Numbered from the stretch's first letter, positions 16,836 through 25,111 are shown. The stretch is 32,607 bases of DNA from Nostoc sp. WHI (GCF_015714725.1 NZ_WBKM01000323.1:1-32607); one strand, 5' to 3'. Translations and numbers: made by a program. The notes: generated by a model not told the origin, from the sequence alone.

Positions 16836-17642
16836 TTAAATTTTTATGCCTTCGAGAAAAGGTTGAAATACCGAAACTAATTCGGGACGACTGACAACAA
16901 GGGTGGGAAAAGAGCGATCGCTATAATCTTCTCCTGATGATAACGGAAACGGTTCTGACTTGAGCGATCGCCAAACACCGCCAGCCGCTTGGACAATTAC
17001 CCAAGCCCCCGCCAAGTCCCAAACTTTTGGTGTCGCCTCAATACCCCCTAGTGTCGCCCCAGTCGCAACCATCAAAAAGTTATAGCTAGCCACACCCAGC
17101 ATCCGAATTTTACAGGGAAAGCCTTTTTGGATAATTGCGGTGCTGCGGGAACAGACGTTAAAAAAGTGATTATTGCTGGGACTATCAACACTGGTGTGGA
17201 TTGGGTGATGATTCAGAAATGCGCCTGTTGGAACTGTTAAACCAGATGAACCTGCCCAGGAACCATGAAAAGCTTGATTCAATGGTGGTGCGTAAACATA
17301 GCCAAACACGGGTGTGCCTTGATACAGTAAACCCAGAGATATTGTCCAGATGGGAATGCCGCGTGTGAAGTTGGTTGTACCGTCCAGAGGGTCAATTACC
17401 CAGCACCATTCAGTACCCGGAAAAGACTGATCGCTCTCTTCGGTCAAAATGCCGTAACCAGAGAAATTAGAAGCGATCGCATCCCGAATTTCCTGATCTG
17501 CCCATTTATCGGCTTGCGTCACCAAACTACCATCAGCTTTTTGTGAAGCCTGTACTTGCCCAAAATCTTGCATTAGCTGCTTTCCCACTCTAGTAGTGGT
17601 AGTTTGGGCAAAATCAAGAATTGTTGTCCAAAAATCATTCAT
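16836..17642 (-). CDS. Inositol monophosphatase family protein
   Basis: A 268-residue Mg-dependent, Li-sensitive type phosphatase. Glu68 in GILTEES, the core WVIDPLDGTTNF (81-92) and the C-terminal VWDLAGAWVIVQAAGG are the canonical metal and substrate motifs. Family members hydrolyse inositol-1-phosphate, but cyanobacterial members may also act on other sugar phosphates such as fructose-1,6-bisphosphate or on histidinol phosphate; the sequence does not settle this. The minus-strand orientation is shared with the PucC-like gene upstream, 49 bp away, with heptameric ATTAGTC repeats between them. Confidence 0.9.
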   Translation of the reverse strand: MNDFWTTILDFAQTTTTRVGKQLMQDFGQVQASQKADGSLVTQADKWADQEIRDAIASNFSGYGILTEESDQSFPGTEWCWVIDPLDGTTNFTRGIPIWTISLGLLYQGTPVFGYVYAPPLNQAFHGSWAGSSGLTVPTGAFLNHHPIHTSVDSPSNNHFFNVCSRSTAIIQKGFPCKIRMLGVASYNFLMVATGATLGGIEATPKVWDLAGAWVIVQAAGGVWRSLKSEPFPLSSGEDYSDRSFPTLVVSRPELVSVFQPFLEGIKI

Positions 17643-17690
17643 TAGTCATTAGTCATTAGTCATTTGTCCCATGCCCCATGCCCTATACAG
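17641..17690. repeat. Heptameric tandem repeats
   Basis: Three copies of ATTAGTC at 17641-17661 are followed by CCCATGC-type heptamers to about 17685. These are STRR-type sequences like those before chlG. Confidence 0.75.
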
Positions 17691-17691
17691 T

Positions 17692-19125
17692 TTAATCTAA
17701 ATCGCTTTCTAAAACAGAAGCGATCGCAAGCTTTGTACTTGTTTGAAATTCCGCTACATTCACCCGATTCAGAAACCAAATCGACACCACCATTCCCACG
17801 GCTTCTAGAGCAAATACCAGTCCATAAGCTAACTCTAGGCTAGGTAGTAGCTTGCGTCCAATATCCAAAACTGTACCTCCGATTACCACCGCCAGTCCTC
17901 TAGAAATGGACTGCGCTAATCCCCATGCACCAATAAACGTACCTGCACTTTCGGCAATTGTGAGGTCTAACATCAAGCTAATTGCTGCCGTAGTTAAGAA
18001 ACCTGTGGCTAAACCAAACAAAACCAAAGCTAGTTTGAGAACAGCTGCATTAGCTGTGAATCCTGATATACCTAGCAATATTGCACAGAATGCTACCAAC
18101 ATACAGCCTAGACGGGCAGTTCTCCGCTTACCCAAACGCGGCACTATGAAAAAGCCAGTAACGCCGTAGGCAATTAGTATACCAATTCCGTAAAAAACAT
18201 TTAATTTGGTACTTTCTGCTAAGGGCATTTTAAACACTTGACCCGCATAAGGTTCCAAAATCGGGTCTTGCATAAACAAGCTGACAGTCATCACCACTAA
18301 AAAGGTGAAAAACAAACCTGTTTGTGGGCTAGCTGTCAAGATTTTCCAAGCATTGCCCAGAGTAATGCTGTCTTCCCGGCTTACCACTGTGGAACGGCTT
18401 AAGTATTGAGAGTATTTTTTTTCTACGCCAAACGTTGCTGCGATCGCTAGCCCAAATACAATTGTTGGGACGACGAGAAACAGCCTATTGACCGCCGCCT
18501 GTAAGGTTTCTACTGTTGCATCTGGCGTTAATTGCTTCAGCAAACTGGCACTGATAATCGCCCCGACAATAATTCCCACCATTAGCATTGACCAAACCAC
18601 ACCTACCACTTTGGAACGGTTATCTTCTTCAGATATATCCACCAATAAAGCAGCAAAAGCAGTGCCGCTAGCACAAATTCCTAGACCGTATATGGCGAAG
18701 ATTAGGGACAAAAGCGCTGTCCAGCCGATTGTTTGGGTTGTCCATGCCCAACCACCTGCACTATTTGCAGCATTATTGAGTTGCCACATTACTTGTACAG
18801 CTAAAAATGCTGCGATCGCAAATATTGCCGCTCCCACCCAAACATAAGCTGTGCGGTGGTATCCCCATAACGGTTTGGCATCGGAAATCTGTCCGAACCA
18901 GATACGGGAAGGAGCAACAAATAAGGGCAGTGCTAGAACTACTGATACCAGCGTCGCCGGAATTGCTATTTCTTGAATCATGACTCTGTTGAGTACCCCC
19001 AGAGTCAAAATGGACATCATGCTTAACCCCATTTGAAATAAACCCAGCCGGAACATGGTCAGCAGGTTTACCCTTGGCACAGATAAGGATTTTGTTTTGG
19101 TATCAAATACTTCACCGCTTGCCAT
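17692..19125 (-). CDS. PucC-like MFS transporter (BCD family)
   Basis: A 477-residue major-facilitator protein with about twelve hydrophobic spans. The N-terminal part (VNLLTMFRLGLFQMGLSMMS and the loop WFGQISDAKPLWGYHR) matches the PucC/LhaA/BCH2 group, which assists assembly of bacteriochlorophyll light-harvesting complexes in purple bacteria. Cyanobacteria keep several relatives, thought to handle chlorophyll or pigment-protein assembly, but the exact role is not known. It is close to chlG, though not in the same operon because it is on the other strand. Confidence 0.85.
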   Translation of the reverse strand: MASGEVFDTKTKSLSVPRVNLLTMFRLGLFQMGLSMMSILTLGVLNRVMIQEIAIPATLVSVVLALPLFVAPSRIWFGQISDAKPLWGYHRTAYVWVGAAIFAIAAFLAVQVMWQLNNAANSAGGWAWTTQTIGWTALLSLIFAIYGLGICASGTAFAALLVDISEEDNRSKVVGVVWSMLMVGIIVGAIISASLLKQLTPDATVETLQAAVNRLFLVVPTIVFGLAIAATFGVEKKYSQYLSRSTVVSREDSITLGNAWKILTASPQTGLFFTFLVVMTVSLFMQDPILEPYAGQVFKMPLAESTKLNVFYGIGILIAYGVTGFFIVPRLGKRRTARLGCMLVAFCAILLGISGFTANAAVLKLALVLFGLATGFLTTAAISLMLDLTIAESAGTFIGAWGLAQSISRGLAVVIGGTVLDIGRKLLPSLELAYGLVFALEAVGMVVSIWFLNRVNVAEFQTSTKLAIASVLESDLD

Positions 19126-19419
19126 AGCTACTTTTTCGTATAGTTTATAGGATTTAATTTCTCTGTCTTTAAATAAAGATAAACCCTACCCGCTTGAAAT
19201 CAGCGAATGAAAAGTGGAAGTTGTGTTCGCGTAGCGTCTCGTAGAGAAGGTATCACAGTTATTTTGCAGTTAGCACTGTCAACACCTCCATTAGCGTAGG
19301 CTTGAGCCAAGTTAGGATTAATTTTTAGGGCTTGTAATCCGCGATGTCTACGATGGTCACTGAGCTTGTCGAAGTACGGGCTACGCCTAAGCATAACGAG
19401 AGAATTTTAGGATGAAGTA
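19126..19419. other. Intergenic region with dispersed repeat
   Basis: Two repeat blocks are visible and no gene: AGCGTCTCGTAGAGAAG at 19233-19249, also found at 26013-26029, and the longer block at 19339-19393 listed separately. An open frame of 64 codons on the minus strand here consists of repeat sequence and I do not call it. Confidence 0.6.
19339..19393 (+). repeat. Dispersed repeat, left copy flanking the accessory island
   Basis: The first 25 bases match 25924-25948 with a single mismatch (CCGCGATGT-TACGATGGTCA core), and the end CTACGCCTAAGCA matches 26036-26048. The right copy is longer because it has about 70 bp of extra repeat sequence inside. Both copies have the same orientation and bracket 19420-25819. 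Confidence 0.75.
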
Positions 19420-20277
19420 GTGAAACGAGATTCAATTTACTATCAAATTTTTAAGCGCTTTCCTGGGTTACTCTTTGAACTGGTTGATCATCCTCCTCTT
19501 CAAGGGCAAAACTATCGATTTGAATCAGTTGAAGTCAAAGAAACCGCTTTTCGCCTTGATGGTGTGTTTTTACCTCCAGAGGATGCAACATCCAGGGTGA
19601 TCTTTTTTGCTGAAGTTCAATTCCAAAGAGATGAAGCCCTCTACCATCGGTTTTTTACCGAGTCGCTGATGTACTTGAACCGGAATCGTTCTAAGTACGA
19701 TGACTGGTTCTGTGTGGTAATTTTTTCATCACGCTCTTTGGAACCAAGCGATCAAAGAACTCATCGAATATTTCTCAACAGCGACCAAGTACAGCGAATC
19801 TATTTAGATGAGTTAGGCGCGACTAATCAGCAACCAATAGGCATTAACTTGATGCAGTTGACTTTAGCATCGGATGAAGTGATGGCGGAGCAAGCAAAGC
19901 AATTGATTGAGCGGGTAAAATTAGAGTCAACGGACACACTGCCGAAAAACGAAATACTAGACATCATAACCACAATTGCCGTTTATAAGTTTTCGACCTT
20001 GAGTAGAGAGGAAGTTGAAACTATGCTAGGACTAACTTTGGAGCAAACAAGGGTTTATCAGGAAGCGAAAGCCGAGGGGCGAGAAGAAGGTCGAGAAGAA
20101 GGTCGAGAAGAGGGTCGAGAAGAAGGTCGAGAAGAAGGTCGAGAAGAACGGGAAGCTGAAATGCTGAAACTTACCGTGCCTCTGTTGCTAAAAACAGGGA
20201 TGAGTGTGGAACAGATTGCTCAACATCTTAATGTTGATATAGAAGCTGTCCAGCTTGCCGCACAGTCAGGCACATAG
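19420..20277 (+). CDS. Rpn-type PD-(D/E)XK nuclease-like protein (DUF2887)
   Basis: A 285-residue protein of the DUF2887/Rpn-like group, common and multi-copy in cyanobacteria. The fold is a PD-(D/E)XK nuclease: the acidic residue in RLDGVF (Asp47) and AEVQ (Glu65, Gln67) fit its active-site pattern. Rpn relatives promote recombination in E. coli and related systems act in phage defence; the function here is not known. Next comes six copies of EGRE, a charged helix, and then a short helix-turn-helix-like end, MSVEQIAQHLNVDIEAV. The start is GTG with AGGA upstream; the ATG just before is followed by a stop. The 3' quarter is duplicated directly downstream. Confidence 0.83.
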   Translation: MKRDSIYYQIFKRFPGLLFELVDHPPLQGQNYRFESVEVKETAFRLDGVFLPPEDATSRVIFFAEVQFQRDEALYHRFFTESLMYLNRNRSKYDDWFCVVIFSSRSLEPSDQRTHRIFLNSDQVQRIYLDELGATNQQPIGINLMQLTLASDEVMAEQAKQLIERVKLESTDTLPKNEILDIITTIAVYKFSTLSREEVETMLGLTLEQTRVYQEAKAEGREEGREEGREEGREEGREEGREEREAEMLKLTVPLLLKTGMSVEQIAQHLNVDIEAVQLAAQSGT

Positions 20278-20280
20278 AAT
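20008..20280 (+). repeat. Tandem duplication, unit 1 (3' end of DUF2887 gene)
   Basis: The 273-bp unit runs from GAGGAAGTTGAA to the stop codon and three bases beyond. Unit 2 (20281-20529) follows with no gap. The units are almost identical except for six versus four copies of the 12-bp EGRE-coding repeat and a few substitutions. Confidence 0.93.
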
Positions 20281-20529
20281 GAGGAAGTTGAAGCTATGCT
20301 AGGACTAACTTTGGAGCAAACAAGGGTTTATCAGGAAGCGAAAGCCGAGGGTCGAGAAGAAGGTCGAGAAGAGGGTCGAGAAGAAGGTCGAGAAGAACGG
20401 GAAGCTGAAATGCTGAAACTTACCGTGCCTCTGTTGCTAAAAACAGGGATGAGTGTGGAACAGATTGCTCAACACCTCAATGTTGATATAGAAGCTGTCC
20501 AAATCGCCACACAGTCAAGCACATAGAAT
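20281..20529 (+). pseudogene. Duplicated 3' end of the DUF2887 gene
   Basis: This is unit 2 of the tandem duplication, 249 bp. An open frame from an ATG at 20296 to 20526 (76 codons) would give the EGRE coiled segment plus the helix-turn-helix-like tail without the nuclease domain. The frame is intact, and the changes near the 3' end alter amino acids (QLAAQSG becomes QIATQSS). It has no obvious ribosome-binding site, so I treat it as a gene fragment. A short regulatory peptide cannot be excluded. Confidence 0.75.
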
Positions 20530-20648
20530 CGACATTTAATGTCTGTTGTCAGATTTTCGTGAAATAACTGGTGAGAGAGGTTGATTTAAATCTTCAATTG
20601 CCCTCTTATGGTCTCCAGAGCGATCGCGCCAAAATATGAAAGATTAAG

Positions 20649-20780
20649 ATGCTCATGACTTCATTGGAGGCGATCGCATCTGATGCCAAAATGGGAACTA
20701 TAAAAGAAGCTCATACCATGCTTTGGTATGAAGCAAAGAAATTTTATACATCACAACAATATTTGTTCATCCATGTCTAA
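20649..20780 (+). CDS. Possible 43-residue leader ORF
   Basis: An ATG at 20649 opens 43 codons (MLMTSLEAIASD, later EAHTMLWYEAKKFY) with a stop at 20778-20780 that overlaps the ATG at 20773 of the next gene (ATGTCTAA). The peptide has a plausible amphipathic composition but I recognise no family. No strong ribosome-binding site is seen, so this could be chance or the relic of an older gene. It is reported because the overlap could couple translation. Confidence 0.25.
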   Translation: MLMTSLEAIASDAKMGTIKEAHTMLWYEAKKFYTSQQYLFIHV

Positions 20781-21783
20781 CGAACAAGAGCATAATTCCG
20801 CTTTTAACGCAGCTGCCAACATTAACGTTCAACACGCCCAATTACAGGATTTATCCTTAAGTGCAGCCCGTAGATTATATAAAGGTGGGATTCGACCTGG
20901 TGATCCGATAAGAACTAGAGTGCAAGCCCAAGAAATGTTAGATAAAATCCCTCCATCTCAAAGAGCAGGGATTGATGGCAAATCTACTGATGTTAATACC
21001 CAAAAATATCTATCAGATAAGCACGCTAGTCACATCAAACCACATAGTCAAGGTGGCTCAAATGATCCTCAAAATATCAAGTGGGAAAACGCCAAAGATA
21101 ATTTAGCCCGTGGCGATAAACCTATGACTTCGCAGGAGCAAATAAGACTAGATGCTAAATGGCATTTTGACAACTTAACAGGTGCAGTCAAAGCAGGTGT
21201 TAAAGCCGCGCCCCTGGGAGCAGCCATTGGTGTAGCGACAGCAGCACCATTTTCGTTACTAACAAACGCGCTGCGGGTAGTTCGGGGTGAAATTTCTGCA
21301 CAAGAAGCCGCTATACAAACATTGAAAGATACTGTAAAAGGCGGCACAGTTGGGGGTGTGACAGCGTTTGTAACCACAACAGTAGCAGCTGCTTGTCCAC
21401 CAATTGCGATCGCTTTAACCGCAGCAGCACCACTTTTAGCTGTTGTTGGAACTGCGGGTATGGTTTACGAGTTTTTCAAAATCCTCGATGATCATAAACA
21501 AACGGTGAAAATCTATTATAAATCTTTAACTCAACAAGAATTAGAAAGATTACAAGCAATTGAGAACGAACTGATTTATGAACACCAGAAAAATCTAGAG
21601 TTTTTGGCCCAAGCAGAAGCAATTAATCAAGAAATTACAAATCGCCCAATTGCACCGGGGATAGAAGGGGCTATGCAACGTTTACGTGAATCAGTCGCTA
21701 TTGCTCAGTCTCTAGGATTAACATCAGCAGATAGTAAATTGCTTGCTGGTTCTCAAGTGCCTCATATTCTCACAGAACAATAG
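20773..21783 (+). CDS. HNH-motif protein with glycine-rich membrane segments
   Basis: Counting from the ATG at 20773, the protein has 336 residues. Residues 84-119 carry an HNH-like finger: HASHIKPHSQGG, NIKWENAKDN and the RGDKPMT ending (His84, His87, Asn101, Asn110), close to HNH nuclease modules where the last His is Asn. After it come hydrophobic, Gly/Ala-rich segments at about 137-170 and 187-235 (including GGTVGGVTAF and PIAIALTAAAPLLAVVG) and a charged helical C-terminus. An ATG at 20728 would add 15 residues. I prefer 20773, though neither start has a clear Shine-Dalgarno. The dynamin-like gene follows after 31 bp, so the two form one unit. Whether the finger cuts nucleic acid is unknown. 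Confidence 0.65.
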   Translation: MSNEQEHNSAFNAAANINVQHAQLQDLSLSAARRLYKGGIRPGDPIRTRVQAQEMLDKIPPSQRAGIDGKSTDVNTQKYLSDKHASHIKPHSQGGSNDPQNIKWENAKDNLARGDKPMTSQEQIRLDAKWHFDNLTGAVKAGVKAAPLGAAIGVATAAPFSLLTNALRVVRGEISAQEAAIQTLKDTVKGGTVGGVTAFVTTTVAAACPPIAIALTAAAPLLAVVGTAGMVYEFFKILDDHKQTVKIYYKSLTQQELERLQAIENELIYEHQKNLEFLAQAEAINQEITNRPIAPGIEGAMQRLRESVAIAQSLGLTSADSKLLAGSQVPHILTEQ

Positions 21784-21814
21784 GAATTAAATTTTAGAGG
21801 ATTACATAGTTTTT

Positions 21815-24598
21815 ATGCTTCCTTTTATCTTCGGCGCTCTGGGATTAGCTGTTGGAGCAGTTGTTGGTGCTTTTACTACTCACGCTATTGGGGAAAGTGA
21901 TAGACAAGCTGCAAAACATCATAGGACTGTTGCAAATGAACTAGCTGATAAATATACAAACTTGGAGCATAAATACCATGAACTAGCTGGTAAAAGCAAA
22001 GAGCAGATTCGTGATTTAACTCACCAGCACGCTTTAGATGAAGTAGAAAAAGACTGTTTGCGTTTAGCAGTTAGATTACACCATAGTCTGATTTATCTGA
22101 TGTTGGATATTGATAGAGATCCAACAGAAGCTGCTTTAAAGGAATTTGTCAACGCAGTAGAACTTACAAATAATGTTCTCTGCAAAATAAATGAAGAGTT
22201 AATTTTTGTCCCCAGTGACTATTATGTACGCAATCTTATTGATGCTGTTCAACGCAAAATGATTTGGGAGTCAGAAGATTTTTCAAATCCATCAAATATA
22301 AACAATGAAGAATCGACGAGAAAACCATTGCCAAGAGAAAACGAATTAAATAAGAAGGGAATTACAATGAAATTAGAACCTGAAAATATGTCTGAACAAG
22401 AATTTCAAAAAACCTATAACAGAATTCGTTATACTGGTGATCAACTCTTAAAGTACTTAAAAGAACTTCGGGCTGGAAGGTTCAAAGAAGGAGATAGTAC
22501 CCAAGGATTACAGAGCGTTGAAGATAATATTACCAAAGCTTTAAAAGCCTTAGCAGAACAAAAATATCAGGTTGCTGTGATTGCAGCAATGAAAGCAGGT
22601 AAGAGTACCTTTTTGAATGCCATAATTGGTGCAGATGTCTTAGCAAGTGAATCAGAAGCTTGTACAGTTTGTCGCACAGATATCCGTCCAATTGATGCTG
22701 AACAAACACCCAGACTTTTAGAATATCAAGCAGGTAAACGAGAACCTATAGTTTTAATAGAAGGTGAAGCAAGAGAAATTCAACAAAGATTTATAGAGCG
22801 TACCCATGAGATTCGAGCTAAAAATAATCAAGACAATACTACACGCTTTGAATTAGAGCATCCAATTGAAGCGATTAGTACAATGCCATCACTGGCAGGT
22901 TTCACATTAGTTGATACTCCTGGCCCCAATGAGTGGGAGTCTGTCTCGTTTAACACAACTTCTTTAAAGCAGACTGCCTTAGAAGCTCTCCGAACCTGTG
23001 ACACCATATTATTCATTCTGGATTACACAGCATTTAGAGACAACATAAACTCAGAATTGCTTAAAGACTTAATTGAGCAGCGTAAGGAATTTTTAGCAGA
23101 GAATACAGGTAAGCTTTACTTTGTTCTTAATAAAGTAGATAGAAAAGCAGACAGAGATAGACCTATTGCAGATGTTATAGACTCTTTAAGAATAAATTTA
23201 GTTGAATTTGGTATACCAGAACCAATAATTTATTCAGTTAGTGGATTGCAAGGATTGTTATCCAAACTTATTCAACAAGGTAAGGCAACTGATAGTCATA
23301 TTAAAGACTTTGAAGATTTTTTTAGTGCTAGATATGCCCAAAGAGATGAAAGAGGAAGGCGTATCATTCCCTTACCAGAAGAAATTGCACCACAAGCTTT
23401 AAATGATAGTGGTATTCCGAAAATTCAAGAGACAGTAATTCAAACTATTACTCAAAATTCAGGATGGAATTTATTGAGTGATGTTTTAGATGAATTGAAC
23501 AAAGCAGCCAAAGCTATTGATGAGACATTTATTACAGATATCCGAGGCTGGCAGTTAGAATTTGAGGAACTGCTACAAAAAGTAGAAGAGTACAAAAAAC
23601 ATTCTGATTCAGCGAAAAATCAGGTAACTACCGTAAAAAAGTCTCTAGAAGCACAAAAGAAACTATTAATTAGTACGTTCAGCCAAGGGATTAATGAATT
23701 TGCCGAAACTGCCAATAAACGCATAGCATCAGAAATTGATAAAGTGGCTGAAAATCAATCTAAAAAGGTTTCAAAAAACAAAAATAATCAAAATCTTTTC
23801 ACATATATGTGGGATAAATTCAGTTCTTTACTTGAAGACTCTTCCAGTTCTGATCCCTATAAAATCAAGGTCAAAAACAAAAACGATGCTGAGAAAATCG
23901 GTAAAACCATTAATGAGTACTGCACTCCTGTAATACAAAGTTTTTGGTTAGATACTCAGGACAGATTAGTTAGAGAGGCAACAATAATTCGTGAAGATTT
24001 AGTTCAAAAAACTAAACGAGAAATACAGGCTATTTCTGATGAACTATCTGAGTCTATTAAAAATGATTTGCAAGTAGAAATAAGTAATAATCCAATTCAA
24101 TTTTATGACTTTGAATTTTCTGGGATTGATGCTAAAATTCAACATCAGCAAGAAGTATTTACTAGAACTAAGAAAGAATCAAGGACGAATAGCCTCTGCT
24201 GTAAATCAGATAAAGTCTATGAAGTAGATGGTTCGTATCAGGAAACACTATCTTACTATGAAATTGATTTACGACTTATTTCTCAAGGAATTCAGCAAAA
24301 AATTGACTCACAAGTAGAGAGAAATCTAAAATTGCTTCAGCGTGTTATTGAACAACAAGTATCAGATGATTTTCGTAAAGGCGAAAAGCAAATCAATGAC
24401 TATATCAATAGGTTTCAAGATGAATTTGATTCTTTACTTAAGCAACGGGCAACAAGGGAAGTAGAAGCTTCTGAGGTTATTGATACTCTCGAAAGTCAAA
24501 GAATCAAAGTGAGTGAATATCTTAACGAATTAGTGTCTATTCGAGAAATTCTTGATAGTTGGAAACCAAGGAATCGACAGAATCTATTAAAAGCCTAA
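21815..24598 (+). CDS. Dynamin-like GTPase with N-terminal membrane anchor
   Basis: A 927-residue large GTPase. G1 is AMKAGKST (258-265), G3 DTPGPN (367-372) and G4 NKVD (439-442), the dynamin-family order; long charged helices fill residues 560-927, as in the stalk of bacterial dynamin-like proteins. Residues 3-24 (FIFGALGLAVGAVVGAF) form a Gly-zipper-like membrane anchor followed by a helical domain. This roughly 184-residue N-terminal part is extra compared with minimal dynamins. AGAGGA lies about 14 nt before the ATG. A second, better ribosome site precedes Met185 (22367), so a shorter form starting just before the G domain is possible. No HIP1 site is seen in the gene. Membrane remodelling coupled to the HNH partner is inferred. 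Confidence 0.85.
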   Translation: MLPFIFGALGLAVGAVVGAFTTHAIGESDRQAAKHHRTVANELADKYTNLEHKYHELAGKSKEQIRDLTHQHALDEVEKDCLRLAVRLHHSLIYLMLDIDRDPTEAALKEFVNAVELTNNVLCKINEELIFVPSDYYVRNLIDAVQRKMIWESEDFSNPSNINNEESTRKPLPRENELNKKGITMKLEPENMSEQEFQKTYNRIRYTGDQLLKYLKELRAGRFKEGDSTQGLQSVEDNITKALKALAEQKYQVAVIAAMKAGKSTFLNAIIGADVLASESEACTVCRTDIRPIDAEQTPRLLEYQAGKREPIVLIEGEAREIQQRFIERTHEIRAKNNQDNTTRFELEHPIEAISTMPSLAGFTLVDTPGPNEWESVSFNTTSLKQTALEALRTCDTILFILDYTAFRDNINSELLKDLIEQRKEFLAENTGKLYFVLNKVDRKADRDRPIADVIDSLRINLVEFGIPEPIIYSVSGLQGLLSKLIQQGKATDSHIKDFEDFFSARYAQRDERGRRIIPLPEEIAPQALNDSGIPKIQETVIQTITQNSGWNLLSDVLDELNKAAKAIDETFITDIRGWQLEFEELLQKVEEYKKHSDSAKNQVTTVKKSLEAQKKLLISTFSQGINEFAETANKRIASEIDKVAENQSKKVSKNKNNQNLFTYMWDKFSSLLEDSSSSDPYKIKVKNKNDAEKIGKTINEYCTPVIQSFWLDTQDRLVREATIIREDLVQKTKREIQAISDELSESIKNDLQVEISNNPIQFYDFEFSGIDAKIQHQQEVFTRTKKESRTNSLCCKSDKVYEVDGSYQETLSYYEIDLRLISQGIQQKIDSQVERNLKLLQRVIEQQVSDDFRKGEKQINDYINRFQDEFDSLLKQRATREVEASEVIDTLESQRIKVSEYLNELVSIREILDSWKPRNRQNLLKA
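22352..22369 (+). promoter_or_regulatory. Internal ribosome-binding site and start in the dynamin gene
   Basis: AAGAAGGGA at 22352-22360 lies six bases before an in-frame ATG (22367-22369, Met185). It is a better Shine-Dalgarno than the one at the annotated start, and it lies just where the conserved dynamin part begins. It could give a soluble isoform lacking the membrane anchor. Confidence 0.4.
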
Positions 24599-24651
24599 AG
24601 AACCACCTGAAGGCAATACTGAGTAGCACAAGTACATGATATTTACTCAAT

Positions 24652-24697
24652 AAACGCTTGTGGTATGGCTTTTTCAGCTTTGATACCACAAGCGTTT
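24652..24697 (+). terminator. Strong hairpin after the dynamin-like gene
   Basis: The arms AAACGCTTGTGGTAT (24652-24666) and ATACCACAAGCGTTT (24683-24697) are perfect 15-bp complements around a 16-nt loop, starting 54 bp after the stop codon. The tail is CTTACTTTTG, moderately T-rich. It most likely ends the HNH-dynamin transcript. The start of a long in-frame extension of the next gene falls inside this hairpin, which argues against that extension. Confidence 0.75.
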
Positions 24698-24860
24698 CTT
24701 ACTTTTGACTTGTTAGAATTCTCAAAACTGACGCGTCAAATCCTTAATGCCCAATGCCTTATTCGCAGTCTTGCCTATGACGATCGCACTATAAAAGTGA
24801 AAAAGCTTGAACAAAAATTTATCACAACATTAAGCAGGAACTCCAGCAACTACAATGAGA

Positions 24861-24878
24861 GTACAACTAGTGTTGTAC
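24861..24878. promoter_or_regulatory. Operator-like inverted repeat before the antitoxin gene
   Basis: GTACAAC and GTTGTAC form 7-bp perfect arms around TAGT, ending 17 bp before the ATG at 24896 and directly after a possible -10 box TACAAT (24851-24856). Ribbon-helix-helix antitoxins usually bind such sites to repress their own operon, so autoregulation is the likely role. Confidence 0.5.
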
Positions 24879-24895
24879 CTCCAAAAGCTCATAAA

Positions 24896-25111
24896 ATGAA
24901 ACGGACACTTTATATTCCTGATGAGTTGTGGGCACAACTTGACCAATACTTAAAAGATCACCCAGAGCAAAACCCATCAAGTGTTGTACAGGCAGCCCTG
25001 GCAGAAAAGTTGCGCCCCAAAAATGGTTCAAGGTTACTATCGCTGGCAGGAATCGTAGAAAATGCTCCTACGGACGCTTCAGTTAATGAAGATTATTTGA
25101 TACAAGAATGA
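24896..25111 (+). CDS. Ribbon-helix-helix antitoxin, VapB-like
   Basis: A 71-residue protein. MKRTLYIPDELWAQLDQYL is the basic strand and first helix of a ribbon-helix-helix DNA-binding fold, and SSVVQAALAEKLRP the second helix; the acidic C-terminus (ENAPTDASVNEDYLIQE) would be the toxin-binding tail. The start is the ATG at 24896. An in-frame extension to 24665 encodes an unlikely N-terminus and begins inside the terminator hairpin. The TGA overlaps the ATG of the adjacent PIN-toxin gene (ATGA), the classical toxin-antitoxin arrangement. The toxin gene is broken, so this antitoxin appears to be orphaned here, though it could still repress or neutralise relatives. Confidence 0.75.
   Translation: MKRTLYIPDELWAQLDQYLKDHPEQNPSSVVQAALAEKLRPKNGSRLLSLAGIVENAPTDASVNEDYLIQE

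Noticed and set aside
19200..19394. 64-codon minus-strand open frame
   Set aside because: It lies entirely in repeat sequence between two convincing genes and has no protein-like features.
24665..24895. In-frame N-terminal extension of the antitoxin gene
   Set aside because: It begins inside the terminator hairpin, and the ribbon-helix-helix fold starts cleanly at 24896 after an operator-like dyad.
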